DNA of 64,000 bases from Fidelibacterota bacterium (GCA_021734255.1 JAIPJM010000008.1:1-64000), one strand, 5' to 3'; positions 17,439-27,336 are shown, counted from the stretch's first letter. Notes: generated by a model not told the origin, from the letters alone. Translations and numbers: made by a program.

Positions 17439-18726
17439 TCTGAAAGCCATCGATCCGCAGATCCATGCGGCAGTAATCTCTGAGCGCGATCGTGAGAGCA
17501 ATACCTTAGAACTGATCGCGTCTGAGAATTTTGTGAGTAAGGCTGTTCTTCAAGCAGCAGGTAGCGTCATGACCAACAAGTACGCGGAGGGATATCCTGG
17601 AAAACGCTACTATGGTGGTTGTGAGGCGGTAGACATTGCAGAGGACCTTGCCAGAGACCGAGTGAAAGAACTTTTTGGGGCAGCATACGCCAATGTGCAG
17701 CCGCATTCTGGATCGCAAGCAAACATGTCTGTCTATTTTACACTGGTTCAACCCGGTGACACGGTTTTGGGTATGGATCTGGCTCATGGTGGACACCTGA
17801 CCCATGGGAGTCCCGTTAATTTTTCAGGCAAATTCTACAATATTGTTGGCTATGGTGTCGATGCTAAAACAGGACTTATTGACTATGATATGGTCAGAGA
17901 TATGGCCCACAACCATCAGCCGAAAATGATCATTGCCGGTGGCAGTGCTTACCCCCGTCATTACAATTTTAAGCTGTTCCGGGAGATCGCTGATGAAGTG
18001 GGCGCCTTTCTCATGGCAGATGTGGCACATCCTGCTGGCTTGATCGCCGCAGGTGAGCATCCCAGCCCCTTACCACATTGTCACGTTGTAACATCGACGA
18101 CTCACAAGACACTGCGGGGACCCAGGGGTGGATTAATACTTATGGGTGAGGACTGGGAAAATCCTTTTGGACTGGTTGCTCCTAAGTCCGGTCGTACCAA
18201 GATGATGAGTGAACTTTTAGACAGCACGGTCATGCCTGGCATACAGGGCGGACCACTCATGCATGTCATTGCTGCCAAAGCAGTCGCCTTCAAAGAGGCT
18301 CTGGAACCAGAATTCAAGACCTATGCAAAGCAGGTGATCGCTAATGCCAAGACCCTGGGGGAGACACTTCGAGAATACGATTTCAACCTGATCTCAGGCG
18401 GAACGGACAATCATCTGTTGCTGATCGACCTCACCGAGAAAGATATCAGTGGTAAGAAAGCGGAGCGCGTGCTCGAAGAAGCTGGAATGACGACGAATAA
18501 GAATATGGTTCCTTTTGATAAGAGAAGTCCCTTCATTACGAGTGGTATTCGGATAGGAACGGCAGCCCTCACTACCCGCGGTTTCAAAGAAGCGGAGATG
18601 AAACAGATAGCTGGATTTATCAATACTGTCATCTCAGATCCGGATAGCGAATCGACGATCGCAGATACCCGTTCTCAAATATTAGAGCTCGTAAAACATC
18701 ATCCGCTCTATCAGGATATTGAATAG
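17428..18726 (+). CDS. glyA: Serine hydroxymethyltransferase
   Basis: This 432-residue PLP enzyme converts serine and tetrahydrofolate to glycine and methylene-THF. I chose the ATG at 17428 because AGGGG lies five bases upstream; earlier in-frame starts at 17404 and 17413 would extend it further into rpiB. Blocks seen are [35 protein letters not shown], the PLP-lysine segment [14 protein letters not shown] (Lys of THKT) and [14 protein letters not shown]. It is about 15 residues longer than the E. coli enzyme. Confidence 0.98.
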   Translation: MLSDLKAIDPQIHAAVISERDRESNTLELIASENFVSKAVLQAAGSVMTNKYAEGYPGKRYYGGCEAVDIAEDLARDRVKELFGAAYANVQPHSGSQANMSVYFTLVQPGDTVLGMDLAHGGHLTHGSPVNFSGKFYNIVGYGVDAKTGLIDYDMVRDMAHNHQPKMIIAGGSAYPRHYNFKLFREIADEVGAFLMADVAHPAGLIAAGEHPSPLPHCHVVTSTTHKTLRGPRGGLILMGEDWENPFGLVAPKSGRTKMMSELLDSTVMPGIQGGPLMHVIAAKAVAFKEALEPEFKTYAKQVIANAKTLGETLREYDFNLISGGTDNHLLLIDLTEKDISGKKAERVLEEAGMTTNKNMVPFDKRSPFITSGIRIGTAALTTRGFKEAEMKQIAGFINTVISDPDSESTIADTRSQILELVKHHPLYQDIE

Positions 18727-18728
18727 TC

Positions 18729-19172
18729 ATGAATTGCCCTCAGTGTCAACATGGTGATACCCGGGTCATCGATTCACGCCATACACAGGACGGGCGCGCA
18801 ATTCGGAGAAGACGAGAGTGTGGTAACTGTTCCTTCCGCTTTACTACCTATGAATATATTGAAACACAACCCTTATTGGTCATCAAGAGTAATCAGCGAC
18901 GCGAACCTTTCGATCGAGAAAAAATACTGAAAAGCATTGCAATCGCTTGTAGCAAGCGGCCTGTGAACAGTGCCCAGATGAATCAAACTGTTGATAACAT
19001 CATGCAGGATGTGAACAGTTTTGGCAGCTCAGAGGTGCATGCCAAGGATATTGGTGAGCTGGTTATGAAGCATCTGAAGGACCTGGATGAGATCGCCTAT
19101 GTTCGTTTTGCGAGCGTCTACCGCAAATTTGAGGATATCAAGGAATTCCGAGCTGAACTGGACGATTTTTGA
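18729..19172 (+). CDS. nrdR: Transcriptional repressor NrdR
   Basis: This 147-residue repressor of ribonucleotide reductase genes senses ATP/dATP. Its zinc ribbon has Cys3, Cys6, Cys31 and Cys34, followed by the arginine-rich strand RRRRECGNCSFRFTTYE. The ATP-cone occupies residues about 49-139 (VIKSNQRREPFDREKILKSI). It begins 2 bases after the glyA stop. No nrd genes are in the window. The glyA-nrdR neighbourhood also occurs in other bacteria. Confidence 0.96.
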   Translation: MNCPQCQHGDTRVIDSRHTQDGRAIRRRRECGNCSFRFTTYEYIETQPLLVIKSNQRREPFDREKILKSIAIACSKRPVNSAQMNQTVDNIMQDVNSFGSSEVHAKDIGELVMKHLKDLDEIAYVRFASVYRKFEDIKEFRAELDDF

Positions 19173-19190
19173 TCACTACCCGGTCTTGCT

Positions 19191-19952
19191 ATGATACAAA
19201 TCCAAAATCTGCATAAATCATTTGGCAACCTGACCGTCCTGGACGGGATCAGTATGGATGTGCTGGATGGACAGAGTGTGGTGGTCATGGGCAAAAGTGG
19301 TCAGGGCAAGAGTGTGCTACTCAAGCTCGTTACCCGATTGCTGTTCCCGGATTCAGGTAAGATCATCATTGATGATGATGATCTGGGCTCCATAAGTGGC
19401 AAAAAGCTGGATGAAGTCAGACTTAAGTTTGGCATGCTCTTCCAGTCAGCTGCTCTCTTCGATAGTCTTAACATCTCTGATAATGTTGGTATCGGCCTCA
19501 GAGCATATAACAGATACACTGAAGACGAGATCCAAAAGACAACGGAGGAGAGCTTAGCGCGTGTTGGGCTCACGGATGTAGGGGATAAATACCCTGCACA
19601 ACTCAGTGGCGGTATGCGAAAACGCGTTGGCCTTGCCCGGGTTGTCGCCATGCGACCGAAGTACATCCTGTACGATGAACCCACGACAGGTCTGGATCCT
19701 GTTACTTCTTCACAGATCGCCATGTTGATCAAAGATATGCAGGAAGAATTGAAAACGACCAGCATAATTGTGACCCATGACATACCGACAGGCTTCTTTT
19801 TGGCCGATCATATCGTATTACTGGAAAAGGGGAACTTTTCCTTTAGTGGAAGCGTCGAAGAGATGAAGAAATCAGACGTCAAATCAGTCAAGGATTTCAT
19901 TCGGGGATACCATGAGGAAGCTGATTTAAAGAATAGAGCATATGATTCGTAG
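19191..19952 (+). CDS. MlaF-like ABC transporter ATP-binding protein
   Basis: This 253-residue ATPase has Walker A GKSGQGKSVLLK, Q-loop MLFQSAALFDSL, ABC signature LSGGMRKRVGLARV, Walker B YILYDEPTTGLDP and an H-loop in VTHDI. QSAALFDSL and GGMRKR are marks of the MlaF/Ttg2A subgroup, which powers phospholipid or steroid (Mce) transport between the inner and outer membranes. The usual partners MlaE (permease) and MlaD (MCE protein) are not next to it; nrdR precedes and an outer-membrane gene follows. It starts 18 bases after nrdR with a weak ribosome site. Partners are presumably elsewhere. Confidence 0.85.
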   Translation: MIQIQNLHKSFGNLTVLDGISMDVLDGQSVVVMGKSGQGKSVLLKLVTRLLFPDSGKIIIDDDDLGSISGKKLDEVRLKFGMLFQSAALFDSLNISDNVGIGLRAYNRYTEDEIQKTTEESLARVGLTDVGDKYPAQLSGGMRKRVGLARVVAMRPKYILYDEPTTGLDPVTSSQIAMLIKDMQEELKTTSIIVTHDIPTGFFLADHIVLLEKGNFSFSGSVEEMKKSDVKSVKDFIRGYHEEADLKNRAYDS

Positions 19953-20015
19953 AAATAATTCTTGAATATTCATTCAAACGTTTGTTTTCATTGATTTAAA
20001 TTGACAGAAAATAGA

Positions 20016-20044
20016 TTGATTGGTGTGGGACGGAAAACTATATT
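20016..20044 (+). promoter_or_regulatory. Sigma70-like promoter upstream of the porV-like gene
   Basis: TTGATT (20016-20021), a 17-base spacer and TATATT (20039-20044). Transcription would start near 20051 and produce a leader of about 157 bases ahead of the porV-like ATG. Confidence 0.5.
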
Positions 20045-20050
20045 CGCCCG

Positions 20051-20186
20051 TAAAAATTTGGAGGACTTAAGACAGAATAAACGTTATCGAGTATTATGAG
20101 GTGAGACCTCAATAATTGAATAGGAACCTAGCGTTCATCTTTTTTAAGTTTACACCGAATGTGAATTATGACATTCGGTTTTTTTT
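20051..20186 (+). ncRNA. Possible untranslated leader or short RNA ending in a terminator
   Basis: Between the promoter and the porV-like start lies a stretch with one hairpin (TGAGGT/ACCTCA, about 20096-20110) and then a strong terminator. It could be a regulated leader (attenuator) or a small RNA. No recognised riboswitch motif and no convincing leader peptide was seen. Confidence 0.3.
20154..20186 (+). terminator. Rho-independent terminator just before the porV-like gene
   Basis: ACCGAATGT pairs with ACATTCGGT around an eight-base loop, followed by eight T. It lies only 21 bases before the ATG at 20208, with the ribosome site GAGGAG in between. It can end transcription from the mlaF side or act as an attenuator. 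Confidence 0.85.
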
Positions 20187-20207
20187 GAATGAGGAGTTTA
20201 ATAGAAA

Positions 20208-21476
20208 ATGAGATCGTATAGAACACTAAAACTGGCAGTTGGAAGTATGTTGCTTCTGTCCACAGTATACGCGCAGAGTGCACTATTTCTGCTTATCGCA
20301 CCAGGTGCGCGTGCAGGTGGAATGGGGGAAGCTCAAGTTGCACTGGCAGATGATGCATATGCCACTTACTGGAACCCGGCTGGATTGGGGTTTCAAGAAG
20401 GTTATGAGATCGCCGGAATGCACGTGAATTGGTTGCCCGGTCTCGTAGATGATATGTACTATGACTTTTTGGGTGGAAGAGCGCCTGTGGAGAACCTCGG
20501 TGTATTCGGAGGCCATCTGATCTACCTGAATGCAGGTGAACAACAGCACACGGGCCCGAACGGTGAGGACCTGGGTACATTCCTGACATATTTTACATCT
20601 GGTGCTTTTAGCTATGCCACGCTCATATCTGAAAGATCCAGTATTGGCTTTAATTTTAAGGTTCTGTACCAGCATCTCACAGATGTAACAGTGGGTGAGG
20701 AAAAAACGAAGGGTACGGCCACGAATTTTGGCTTTGATGTTGGCTATCTGACAAAAGATTATTTCAAAGGCAAGGTGGATTTTGGTGCTATGGTTTCAAA
20801 TCTGGGTCCCAAGGTCATATTTAATGATGAGGAGCAAGCAGACCCCATGCCGACCAATTTGAAGTTAGGATTCAATTTTCGAGCGTATGAATCTAATTTT
20901 AATTCAGTCAACATCGTCTATGATGTGAATAAACTCCTGGTAGGTAAATATGCATCCATGGACTGGGACGGTGATGCGCTTATTGGTGGTTACAATGAGG
21001 ATGGATCGGTAAATTCCTCTGGTGATTTCAACGCTGACGGTCAGAAAGAGATACCCTACACTGATGCATGGTGGAAAGGTCTTTTTACCTCTTTTGTTGA
21101 TGACTGGTATCTCGGTGGCGATAGGGACCTTGATGGTGACCGCATGATCGGTGGCTATAGTGCTGATACCACACTCACATCTGGCGGTGAGTACAATAGT
21201 TATGGTGATCTGGAAACAGGGAATGCTGATGATCGTAGCGTGTCTGACGAATTCAAATCGCTGATCCATAGTATTGGTCTTGAGTATTGGTACAACAATA
21301 TGTTCGCCATACGCGCTGGGTACTACTATGACTCAGAGGGTAAGATCGAAACACCTACCATTGGTGCTGGTCTCCGTTACGGTAATTATGGATTCGATTT
21401 TGGATATGTGATCACATCTGACGAAACACATCCGCTGAACAACACCATGCGCTTCTCGTTGTCATTGGAGTTTTGA
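20208..21476 (+). CDS. PorV/PorQ-family outer-membrane protein with duplicated acidic insertion
   Basis: This 422-residue protein has a signal peptide (residues 1-25, ending YAQS). The PorV hallmark follows: LLIAPGARAGGMGEAQVALA and then DDAYATYWNPAGLGF. PorV is the outer-membrane shuttle that receives T9SS cargo, and a T9SS-tailed protein is encoded next. Unusual is an insertion at about 250-345 with two similar copies, DWDGDALIGGYNEDGSVN and DLDGDRMIGGYSADTTLT, sharing DxDGDxxIGGY then SG, N, G and E. These look like calcium-binding acidic loops. GAGGAG precedes the start. The last strand ends in Phe (SLEF), as in many barrel proteins. Confidence 0.85.
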   Translation: MRSYRTLKLAVGSMLLLSTVYAQSALFLLIAPGARAGGMGEAQVALADDAYATYWNPAGLGFQEGYEIAGMHVNWLPGLVDDMYYDFLGGRAPVENLGVFGGHLIYLNAGEQQHTGPNGEDLGTFLTYFTSGAFSYATLISERSSIGFNFKVLYQHLTDVTVGEEKTKGTATNFGFDVGYLTKDYFKGKVDFGAMVSNLGPKVIFNDEEQADPMPTNLKLGFNFRAYESNFNSVNIVYDVNKLLVGKYASMDWDGDALIGGYNEDGSVNSSGDFNADGQKEIPYTDAWWKGLFTSFVDDWYLGGDRDLDGDRMIGGYSADTTLTSGGEYNSYGDLETGNADDRSVSDEFKSLIHSIGLEYWYNNMFAIRAGYYYDSEGKIETPTIGAGLRYGNYGFDFGYVITSDETHPLNNTMRFSLSLEF

Positions 21477-21535
21477 TCGCAATTTCCTGCTAATCATCTA
21501 AATATCCATATAAACCAGACTATCGCTTCGGGGAA

Positions 21536-24316
21536 ATGAATCAACGCATCATAACCTTAGTATTACTGGCAGTGATCACCATCCTGCCGGTACATGCAGA
21601 GACGCTTACTGTGGCTGTGATCCGGGTGTCGTTTCAGGCGGATGACTCGCCGGCTACAGCTGGTGATGGTGCCTTCATCATGAAGGATGAGAGTGGTATT
21701 GACTGCTCAGAATGGGTCCTGGATCCTCCGCCACACAACAGTACATATTTTCAAGACCATATAAAAGCTGCCAGCAACTACTGGGAACGTGTGTCCGCTG
21801 GTAGTGTTGAAGTTGATACCGTAAATTCGGCGGTCTTCCCCAGTCATCCCGACAGCGCATACAGACTATCACATGATATGCTGAACTATCAGCCCTATCT
21901 GGAAGAATTCGATGAGACGGCCAAGTTGATGGAATTAGCTCGTGATGCCATTGAACTGGCTGATCCTGACGTTGATTTCAACCAATTTACAACTGTGATC
22001 GTTGCCCATGCAGGCATGGGTGGTGATTTTGCCTTCGCTCTGGACCCTACCCCTGGAAATATTCCAACTGCATACCTGTCTCAAACCGATTTTAATACCT
22101 ATGGGTCCATCAGTACCACTGAAAAAGTCCTGAATGACCTTATCATTATCCCCGAATCACAAAACTTTATGCAATATGATGAAACGCGAGCACTCTTTGA
22201 GGATAGTGATGATCCCTGCTTTTACCAGGTTGGTCTGAATGGGACGATCGCACTTATGCTTGGGTTTCACCTGGGCCTGCCGCCAATGTACGATACAGAA
22301 ACTGGTCAATCTCTGGTGGGCGGGTTCGCACTTATGGACCAGGGCTCAAATAATTATCATGGAATTGTCCCGGCTTTTCCCAATCCATATACCCGGGTGA
22401 GCAGGGGGTGGACCTCAGCAGTTGAAAGATCGATCGGCGATGATGTTTCCGTTCATGTAGATGATCCACCGGTAAAAATATTAATATCAGATTCAGAGTA
22501 TTATCTGATTGAAAACAGGCAGCGCAACATTCTGGATCCCGCAGGCATGGAGACCTGGATCGATACACTGGTAGGAGATACCGTCTCGGTCATCACAGGT
22601 ACGAGTGGTGTGGTAGTAGCAGTAGATGAACAGCATGCAGGTTTGCCGGGAAATGGCCTATATATCTGGCACATCGATGAAGCGGCCGAGTACACCAGTG
22701 ATAATCCAAATGGTGGAATTCATCAGCTGGTTGATTTTATTGAGGCAGACGGAGCCCAGGATATGGGTCATGAATCTCAATTGATCTTTGCTGATCATCT
22801 GGAAACCGGCTGGTGGTTTGATACGTGGTTTGCTGAAAATGAAGGCTGGCATCACCTGAACCGGGAGCAGGATGCGATCCACCTCAGTTCACGTACGTAT
22901 CCTTCTACCAAGACAAATGCTGGACAGGATACCTACCTCAGGATCGAAAATATTTCGGCGAGAGGGTCCACGATGAGCTTTTCCATTCGCTCTGATCGGA
23001 GGTTGAATTCTGACCAAATCGGTAAGTTCATTGGCTGGGGAAAAGATGACACGACGCTATGGGCATTCAATTCAGATTACTCTCAGATCCTGGAATATGA
23101 TCTGGTGAGTCAGGATTTAGTCATTTCAGATACCTCAACAGTATCACCGAATTCAATTCTAAATGTAAATGCCGATAGTAGCTTTCTATTTAGATACCCA
23201 TGGCTAGCACCAAGAAACACAGAGAACATAACCCTATATCATATATCCAGCGGCTCATCACTTGTCTCTGACGTTGATTCCCTATTTGAGATCAGTTTTT
23301 TTAGGAATTCCGGAAGTGTTTTTTATTATGGTAAGCAGGACGGTGGATATGTCAGTGTTTTTCATAACCTTGGGCAAACGACTATTACCCCTCTAAATTC
23401 GCATCCAATTACCAATTTCGGCCTCCCATCTGCTGGATATACATACTATTACCCGGGTACATCATCTCCTGCTCCTGTTTCTGTCTTCAACGATAAAACG
23501 AGGGAGCGAGATATCATTGCCTGGTCTCCACAGGATCATTGGCTGGACATTACTTCATCTGAAGGCATCGCTCAGAGTGCAGTCGCAGTAGATAAACCGA
23601 TACATGTCATTCCATGTGATGTTGAAAATGATGGGTATTATGAATTGGCCTTATTTTACCACGATCAAATCCGAATTGTGAATCAAAGTGGTGTAGATAT
23701 GTATGGGACTCCGTTTAGTGTTGATCCCTATTACGGGAATCCAATTATTGCCCCCATATTCAATGGGAAGCCAGGAATTTTTGTCCGCCACTATGATTCT
23801 TTTTCAGTTTATTCGCTTGCGGGACAAATTCAGGATCGCGGGCTAATGCCGGTTATTTCAGGTGATATTCAAAACACGACTCGACACAATGCGCGTATGA
23901 ATTACGTCTTGAGTGGTGAAGATCTGCTCTACTTTCCGTACACTGATATGACTGCGTATTCCCATTTCTGGATAGAACCTCAGGGCAATAAAACTGGAAC
24001 ACGGGTGGTGTCACTCTATGATTTCCCAGTGGACAGTGAACAATCCATTGGTAAAAAGAGTGTCTTCAACTATCCAAACCCGGTCAAGGGTCAATCAACA
24101 ACCATCCGAGCCTGGCTTGGGGATGTTGATGAATGGTCCATTGAGATCTTCTCCATCAATGGTTCTCAGGTAGCATATGAAGAATTAGATGTGGAGCAGC
24201 AAAATGCTTATAACGAGTGGGTCTGGGATGCGTCAGCGGTATCCAATGGTGTGTTCATGGTCCAGGTTGTAGCCGGTGATATGGCTGAAATATTCAAAAT
24301 AGCTGTTATTCGATGA
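21536..24316 (+). CDS. Secreted M6-protease-like protein with lost zinc site and T9SS sorting tail
   Basis: This 926-residue protein has a signal peptide (1-21). Residues 22-480 follow the M6 (immune inhibitor A-like) peptidase plan: an early VAVIRVSFQADD strand, FQDHIKAASNYWERVSAGSV, then the motif region, then GGFALMDQGSNNYHG. Where active M6 enzymes have HExGHxLGLPxxYD, this protein reads LMLGFHLGLPPMYD (residues 240-253). Both zinc histidines and the catalytic glutamate are gone. The middle (500-830) is a propeller-like region. The last 85 residues form a T9SS type A sorting domain beginning NYPNPV and ending FKIAVIR. Its stop overlaps the next gene by 4 bases. Confidence 0.8.
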   Translation: MNQRIITLVLLAVITILPVHAETLTVAVIRVSFQADDSPATAGDGAFIMKDESGIDCSEWVLDPPPHNSTYFQDHIKAASNYWERVSAGSVEVDTVNSAVFPSHPDSAYRLSHDMLNYQPYLEEFDETAKLMELARDAIELADPDVDFNQFTTVIVAHAGMGGDFAFALDPTPGNIPTAYLSQTDFNTYGSISTTEKVLNDLIIIPESQNFMQYDETRALFEDSDDPCFYQVGLNGTIALMLGFHLGLPPMYDTETGQSLVGGFALMDQGSNNYHGIVPAFPNPYTRVSRGWTSAVERSIGDDVSVHVDDPPVKILISDSEYYLIENRQRNILDPAGMETWIDTLVGDTVSVITGTSGVVVAVDEQHAGLPGNGLYIWHIDEAAEYTSDNPNGGIHQLVDFIEADGAQDMGHESQLIFADHLETGWWFDTWFAENEGWHHLNREQDAIHLSSRTYPSTKTNAGQDTYLRIENISARGSTMSFSIRSDRRLNSDQIGKFIGWGKDDTTLWAFNSDYSQILEYDLVSQDLVISDTSTVSPNSILNVNADSSFLFRYPWLAPRNTENITLYHISSGSSLVSDVDSLFEISFFRNSGSVFYYGKQDGGYVSVFHNLGQTTITPLNSHPITNFGLPSAGYTYYYPGTSSPAPVSVFNDKTRERDIIAWSPQDHWLDITSSEGIAQSAVAVDKPIHVIPCDVENDGYYELALFYHDQIRIVNQSGVDMYGTPFSVDPYYGNPIIAPIFNGKPGIFVRHYDSFSVYSLAGQIQDRGLMPVISGDIQNTTRHNARMNYVLSGEDLLYFPYTDMTAYSHFWIEPQGNKTGTRVVSLYDFPVDSEQSIGKKSVFNYPNPVKGQSTTIRAWLGDVDEWSIEIFSINGSQVAYEELDVEQQNAYNEWVWDASAVSNGVFMVQVVAGDMAEIFKIAVIR

Positions 24317-27300
24317 GACAATTGCTCTCCATATTACTCCTCACCTTAGTCGCTTCAACTGTCCTGGGACAACGCTTCAATCATCCCGAATTGGAATGGA
24401 AGACCATTGAGGGCGAGCACTTCATCGTCCATTACCACCAAAACACCGAGTGGACAGCCAATGAGGCGCTGCACGTGGCCGAGGATATCTATCCTGTCAT
24501 TACGGGTCTATATGACTATGAACCTGAAGAAAAGACCCATTTGATCATTAAGGATACTGATGATTATGCCAATGGGGCAGCCTACTACTTCGACAATAAG
24601 ATCGAAATATGGGCCATGCCTCTGGATTATGAATTAAGAGGATCACACTATTGGTTGAGAGATGTGATCACCCACGAATTTACTCATATCGTCAGTTTAC
24701 GTGCTTCCAGAAAATTTCGGGGCAATATTCCTGCAGGCTACTTTCAGATCATCGCTTACGAACCGGAACGTCGTGAAGATGTATTGTATGGCTATCCCAA
24801 TGGCATTGTATCCTATCCGATACCCTCAGTGAATGTACCCATGTGGTGGGCGGAAGGAATTGCTCAACACCAGTCAGACCAGATGCGTTGGGACTGGTGG
24901 GATAGTATTCGCGATATGATCCTGAGAGATCGGATAAAATACGATAAAGTATTGACTATCAATGAGATGGACGGATTTGGCAAAGCTGGTATTGGTAACG
25001 AGAGTGTCTATGATCATGGCTTCAGTTTCGTCGATTACATTGCCGAGAATTTTGGGGAGGATGTGGTTCAGTTGGTCTCATATCGTATGAGCAGCCTGCT
25101 GAATTACAGTTTCTATGAAGTCCTTGAGCAGATCACGCATTTTCCGGCCGATGTGCTCTGGCTAAAGTGGGTCAAATCGCTGGATGAAAGACAGATCAAG
25201 TCCTTTAAAATTGGTGAGGAGATCTCACCTGTAAATTTTGTACAACGCGAGGGTGATGCAAACTTTTATCCCCGTATAAACCCGGTAGACTCAAGCATTG
25301 GTTTTATCTCCAGTGCTGGGGAGACCTATCTATCAAGAACCTCACTGTTTGTTAAATCCACATCTGAGGATCCTGTAAATTTGATCCAAGGTGCCGAAGG
25401 CTTTGATTGGAGCCCAGATGGTGAACACCTGGTATATGCACGCAAAGAATTTTATGATGGTGGCATACCTGACCCTGTCAAAAGCGCTCACACCCCTGGT
25501 TTCTCTGAGTATTTGTCTGGTGCATATAACAAGCAGACGTGTGAACTCTGCAAGATACGTATCAGTGGGTCACGGTTCTCAGATCTGTTTGTTGCTCATC
25601 GCGATAGTATAAAGGATGAGGAGCAACTAACATTTGGTGAAAGAGTCAAAAATCCTGCCTGGTCCCCGGATGGGAAAACGATAGCGTTTGTCAACCTGAG
25701 AGATGGCACCAATAATCTATGCCTGGCTTTTCCTGGTCGACCAGACAGTGTTGTCCAGGTGACTGATCTTTTGCCTGGAACACAGGTCTACGTCCCCAAT
25801 TGGTCGCCTGATAGCCGCTATATTGTATTTGACTACACGGCTGGAAGCAACCGTGATATCGCCCTCTACGATACCAGGAGAAACATCGTTCTGGAGCTCA
25901 TGACTGATATTTGGGACGAACGGACCCCCAGCTTTAAGGACCATGAGACCATTCTTTACAGTGATGATCGGACTGGCATTTTTAATATCTATAGTTTTGA
26001 CATTATCACCAATGAACAAAGACGTTTGACCAATGTTCACGGGGGAGCATTCCAGCCGGAATGGGACAATGGAAACCTCTATTATTCACTATATGATAGC
26101 CTCGGCTATAATATTGCCGCCCTGGAGCAAGCTGACTTACTCAGCGAAAAGACGAGTCCGGTGAGTGAATCTGTTGACCGGATCATTGAACCAAGCTGGG
26201 AAAGGCATCCTGAACCCAAGGATCCCATTGATTATACCATGCAATATGGTCCCATGTTCATCCTTCCACGCTTGCAGATCGAGATCGATAATAGCAACAA
26301 TGAGGTGATCCAGAAACCTGGCTTGTATTTCTTCTCAGACGAACTGTTGAACAATTACTCCTTATTAGGTGGCTTCGGCCTTGCAGGAAATAAGGATGTT
26401 GACCTGTTCCTGTCAGCCAGGTATCATGGATTTCTCCCCACCATCAGTTTTGAATTCTACCAGATGATCCGGCATACCGATGAAGAGTTGTGGTATTATG
26501 ATCGCGTCTGGCCTGCCGATGGAGAAGTCACTTTTGGATTGACTCAGGGTGTGCTTGCGGTGGATGTCCTCATCCCACCACATCACGCGGTCAAGTTTGA
26601 TATCAGTGCATCGAATTACCGCTCCACCATTGGTACCCACGTGATCCCGGGAAATTCAATTCCCCGGAGCAGTGATGATTATTTTACAGGTTGGGATTGG
26701 GGTTTGAGTTGGGACGCATCCGAAATTGCTGTTAGACAGGAAAGAGATATCAACCCCTCCGGGTATGAGACTAGCATGTCCTTCCGGGTAAATCGACATC
26801 AATTCCTGGACGAGGACTACCGCTACGTGAAATTGTATCTGTCTGGATTCTATGGCTATCGATTGCCCTTCCCGGGTCAGATAGTTTTGTCAAATAAGAC
26901 GGAGTTCAACATCATTGATAATAACGGTGTTGATGATTTCTTCTATGAGTTTGGTGGGGGATTACCGGGCTTAAGAGGTTATCCCTACTACAGCATTAAA
27001 GGTACCAGGCGTTTCGTATCAACGGTCACCGCTCGATTTCCGGTATTCAAGGATATGTACAGGCGGGCAGGCCACATGATGATCCGTGACATGTACCTTG
27101 GTCTACATACGCAATTCGGGAGCGCCTGGACAAAAGGTGATAAAGTGGACCTGATCAGTGATATCGGTATGGATATGCGCTTGAATCTCAACTCATGGTA
27201 TGCCTTTCCAACAGCCGTTGAATTGGGCGCCTATTACGGTTTGAATGATCTTGATGTGTATACGGACGATAATGAGCTGCTCGAATATGGTGGTGAGTGG

Positions 27301-27336
27301 CGTTTCTATTGGAAGGTGCTATTTGGATTTGAATAA
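24313..27336 (+). CDS. Peptidase MA-like / WD40-like propeller / outer-membrane barrel fusion
   Basis: This 1007-residue protein has a signal peptide (1-19). Residues about 25-320 are a gluzincin-type metallopeptidase with HEFTH (H121, E122, H125) and the downstream glutamate in WWAEGIAQH (E181), so the zinc site looks intact. Residues about 350-620 are TolB/PD40 propeller blades (FDWSPDGEHLVYA, PAWSPDGKTIAFV, PNWSPDSRYIVFD). The last 370 residues are strand-rich and contain LPGLRGYPYYSIKGTRRF (about 886), like Omp85-type barrels. The protein would be an outer-membrane anchored protease. The preceding gene encodes a dead protease with a T9SS tail, suggesting a functional pair. Substrate unknown. 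Confidence 0.8.
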   Translation: MRQLLSILLLTLVASTVLGQRFNHPELEWKTIEGEHFIVHYHQNTEWTANEALHVAEDIYPVITGLYDYEPEEKTHLIIKDTDDYANGAAYYFDNKIEIWAMPLDYELRGSHYWLRDVITHEFTHIVSLRASRKFRGNIPAGYFQIIAYEPERREDVLYGYPNGIVSYPIPSVNVPMWWAEGIAQHQSDQMRWDWWDSIRDMILRDRIKYDKVLTINEMDGFGKAGIGNESVYDHGFSFVDYIAENFGEDVVQLVSYRMSSLLNYSFYEVLEQITHFPADVLWLKWVKSLDERQIKSFKIGEEISPVNFVQREGDANFYPRINPVDSSIGFISSAGETYLSRTSLFVKSTSEDPVNLIQGAEGFDWSPDGEHLVYARKEFYDGGIPDPVKSAHTPGFSEYLSGAYNKQTCELCKIRISGSRFSDLFVAHRDSIKDEEQLTFGERVKNPAWSPDGKTIAFVNLRDGTNNLCLAFPGRPDSVVQVTDLLPGTQVYVPNWSPDSRYIVFDYTAGSNRDIALYDTRRNIVLELMTDIWDERTPSFKDHETILYSDDRTGIFNIYSFDIITNEQRRLTNVHGGAFQPEWDNGNLYYSLYDSLGYNIAALEQADLLSEKTSPVSESVDRIIEPSWERHPEPKDPIDYTMQYGPMFILPRLQIEIDNSNNEVIQKPGLYFFSDELLNNYSLLGGFGLAGNKDVDLFLSARYHGFLPTISFEFYQMIRHTDEELWYYDRVWPADGEVTFGLTQGVLAVDVLIPPHHAVKFDISASNYRSTIGTHVIPGNSIPRSSDDYFTGWDWGLSWDASEIAVRQERDINPSGYETSMSFRVNRHQFLDEDYRYVKLYLSGFYGYRLPFPGQIVLSNKTEFNIIDNNGVDDFFYEFGGGLPGLRGYPYYSIKGTRRFVSTVTARFPVFKDMYRRAGHMMIRDMYLGLHTQFGSAWTKGDKVDLISDIGMDMRLNLNSWYAFPTAVELGAYYGLNDLDVYTDDNELLEYGGEWRFYWKVLFGFE

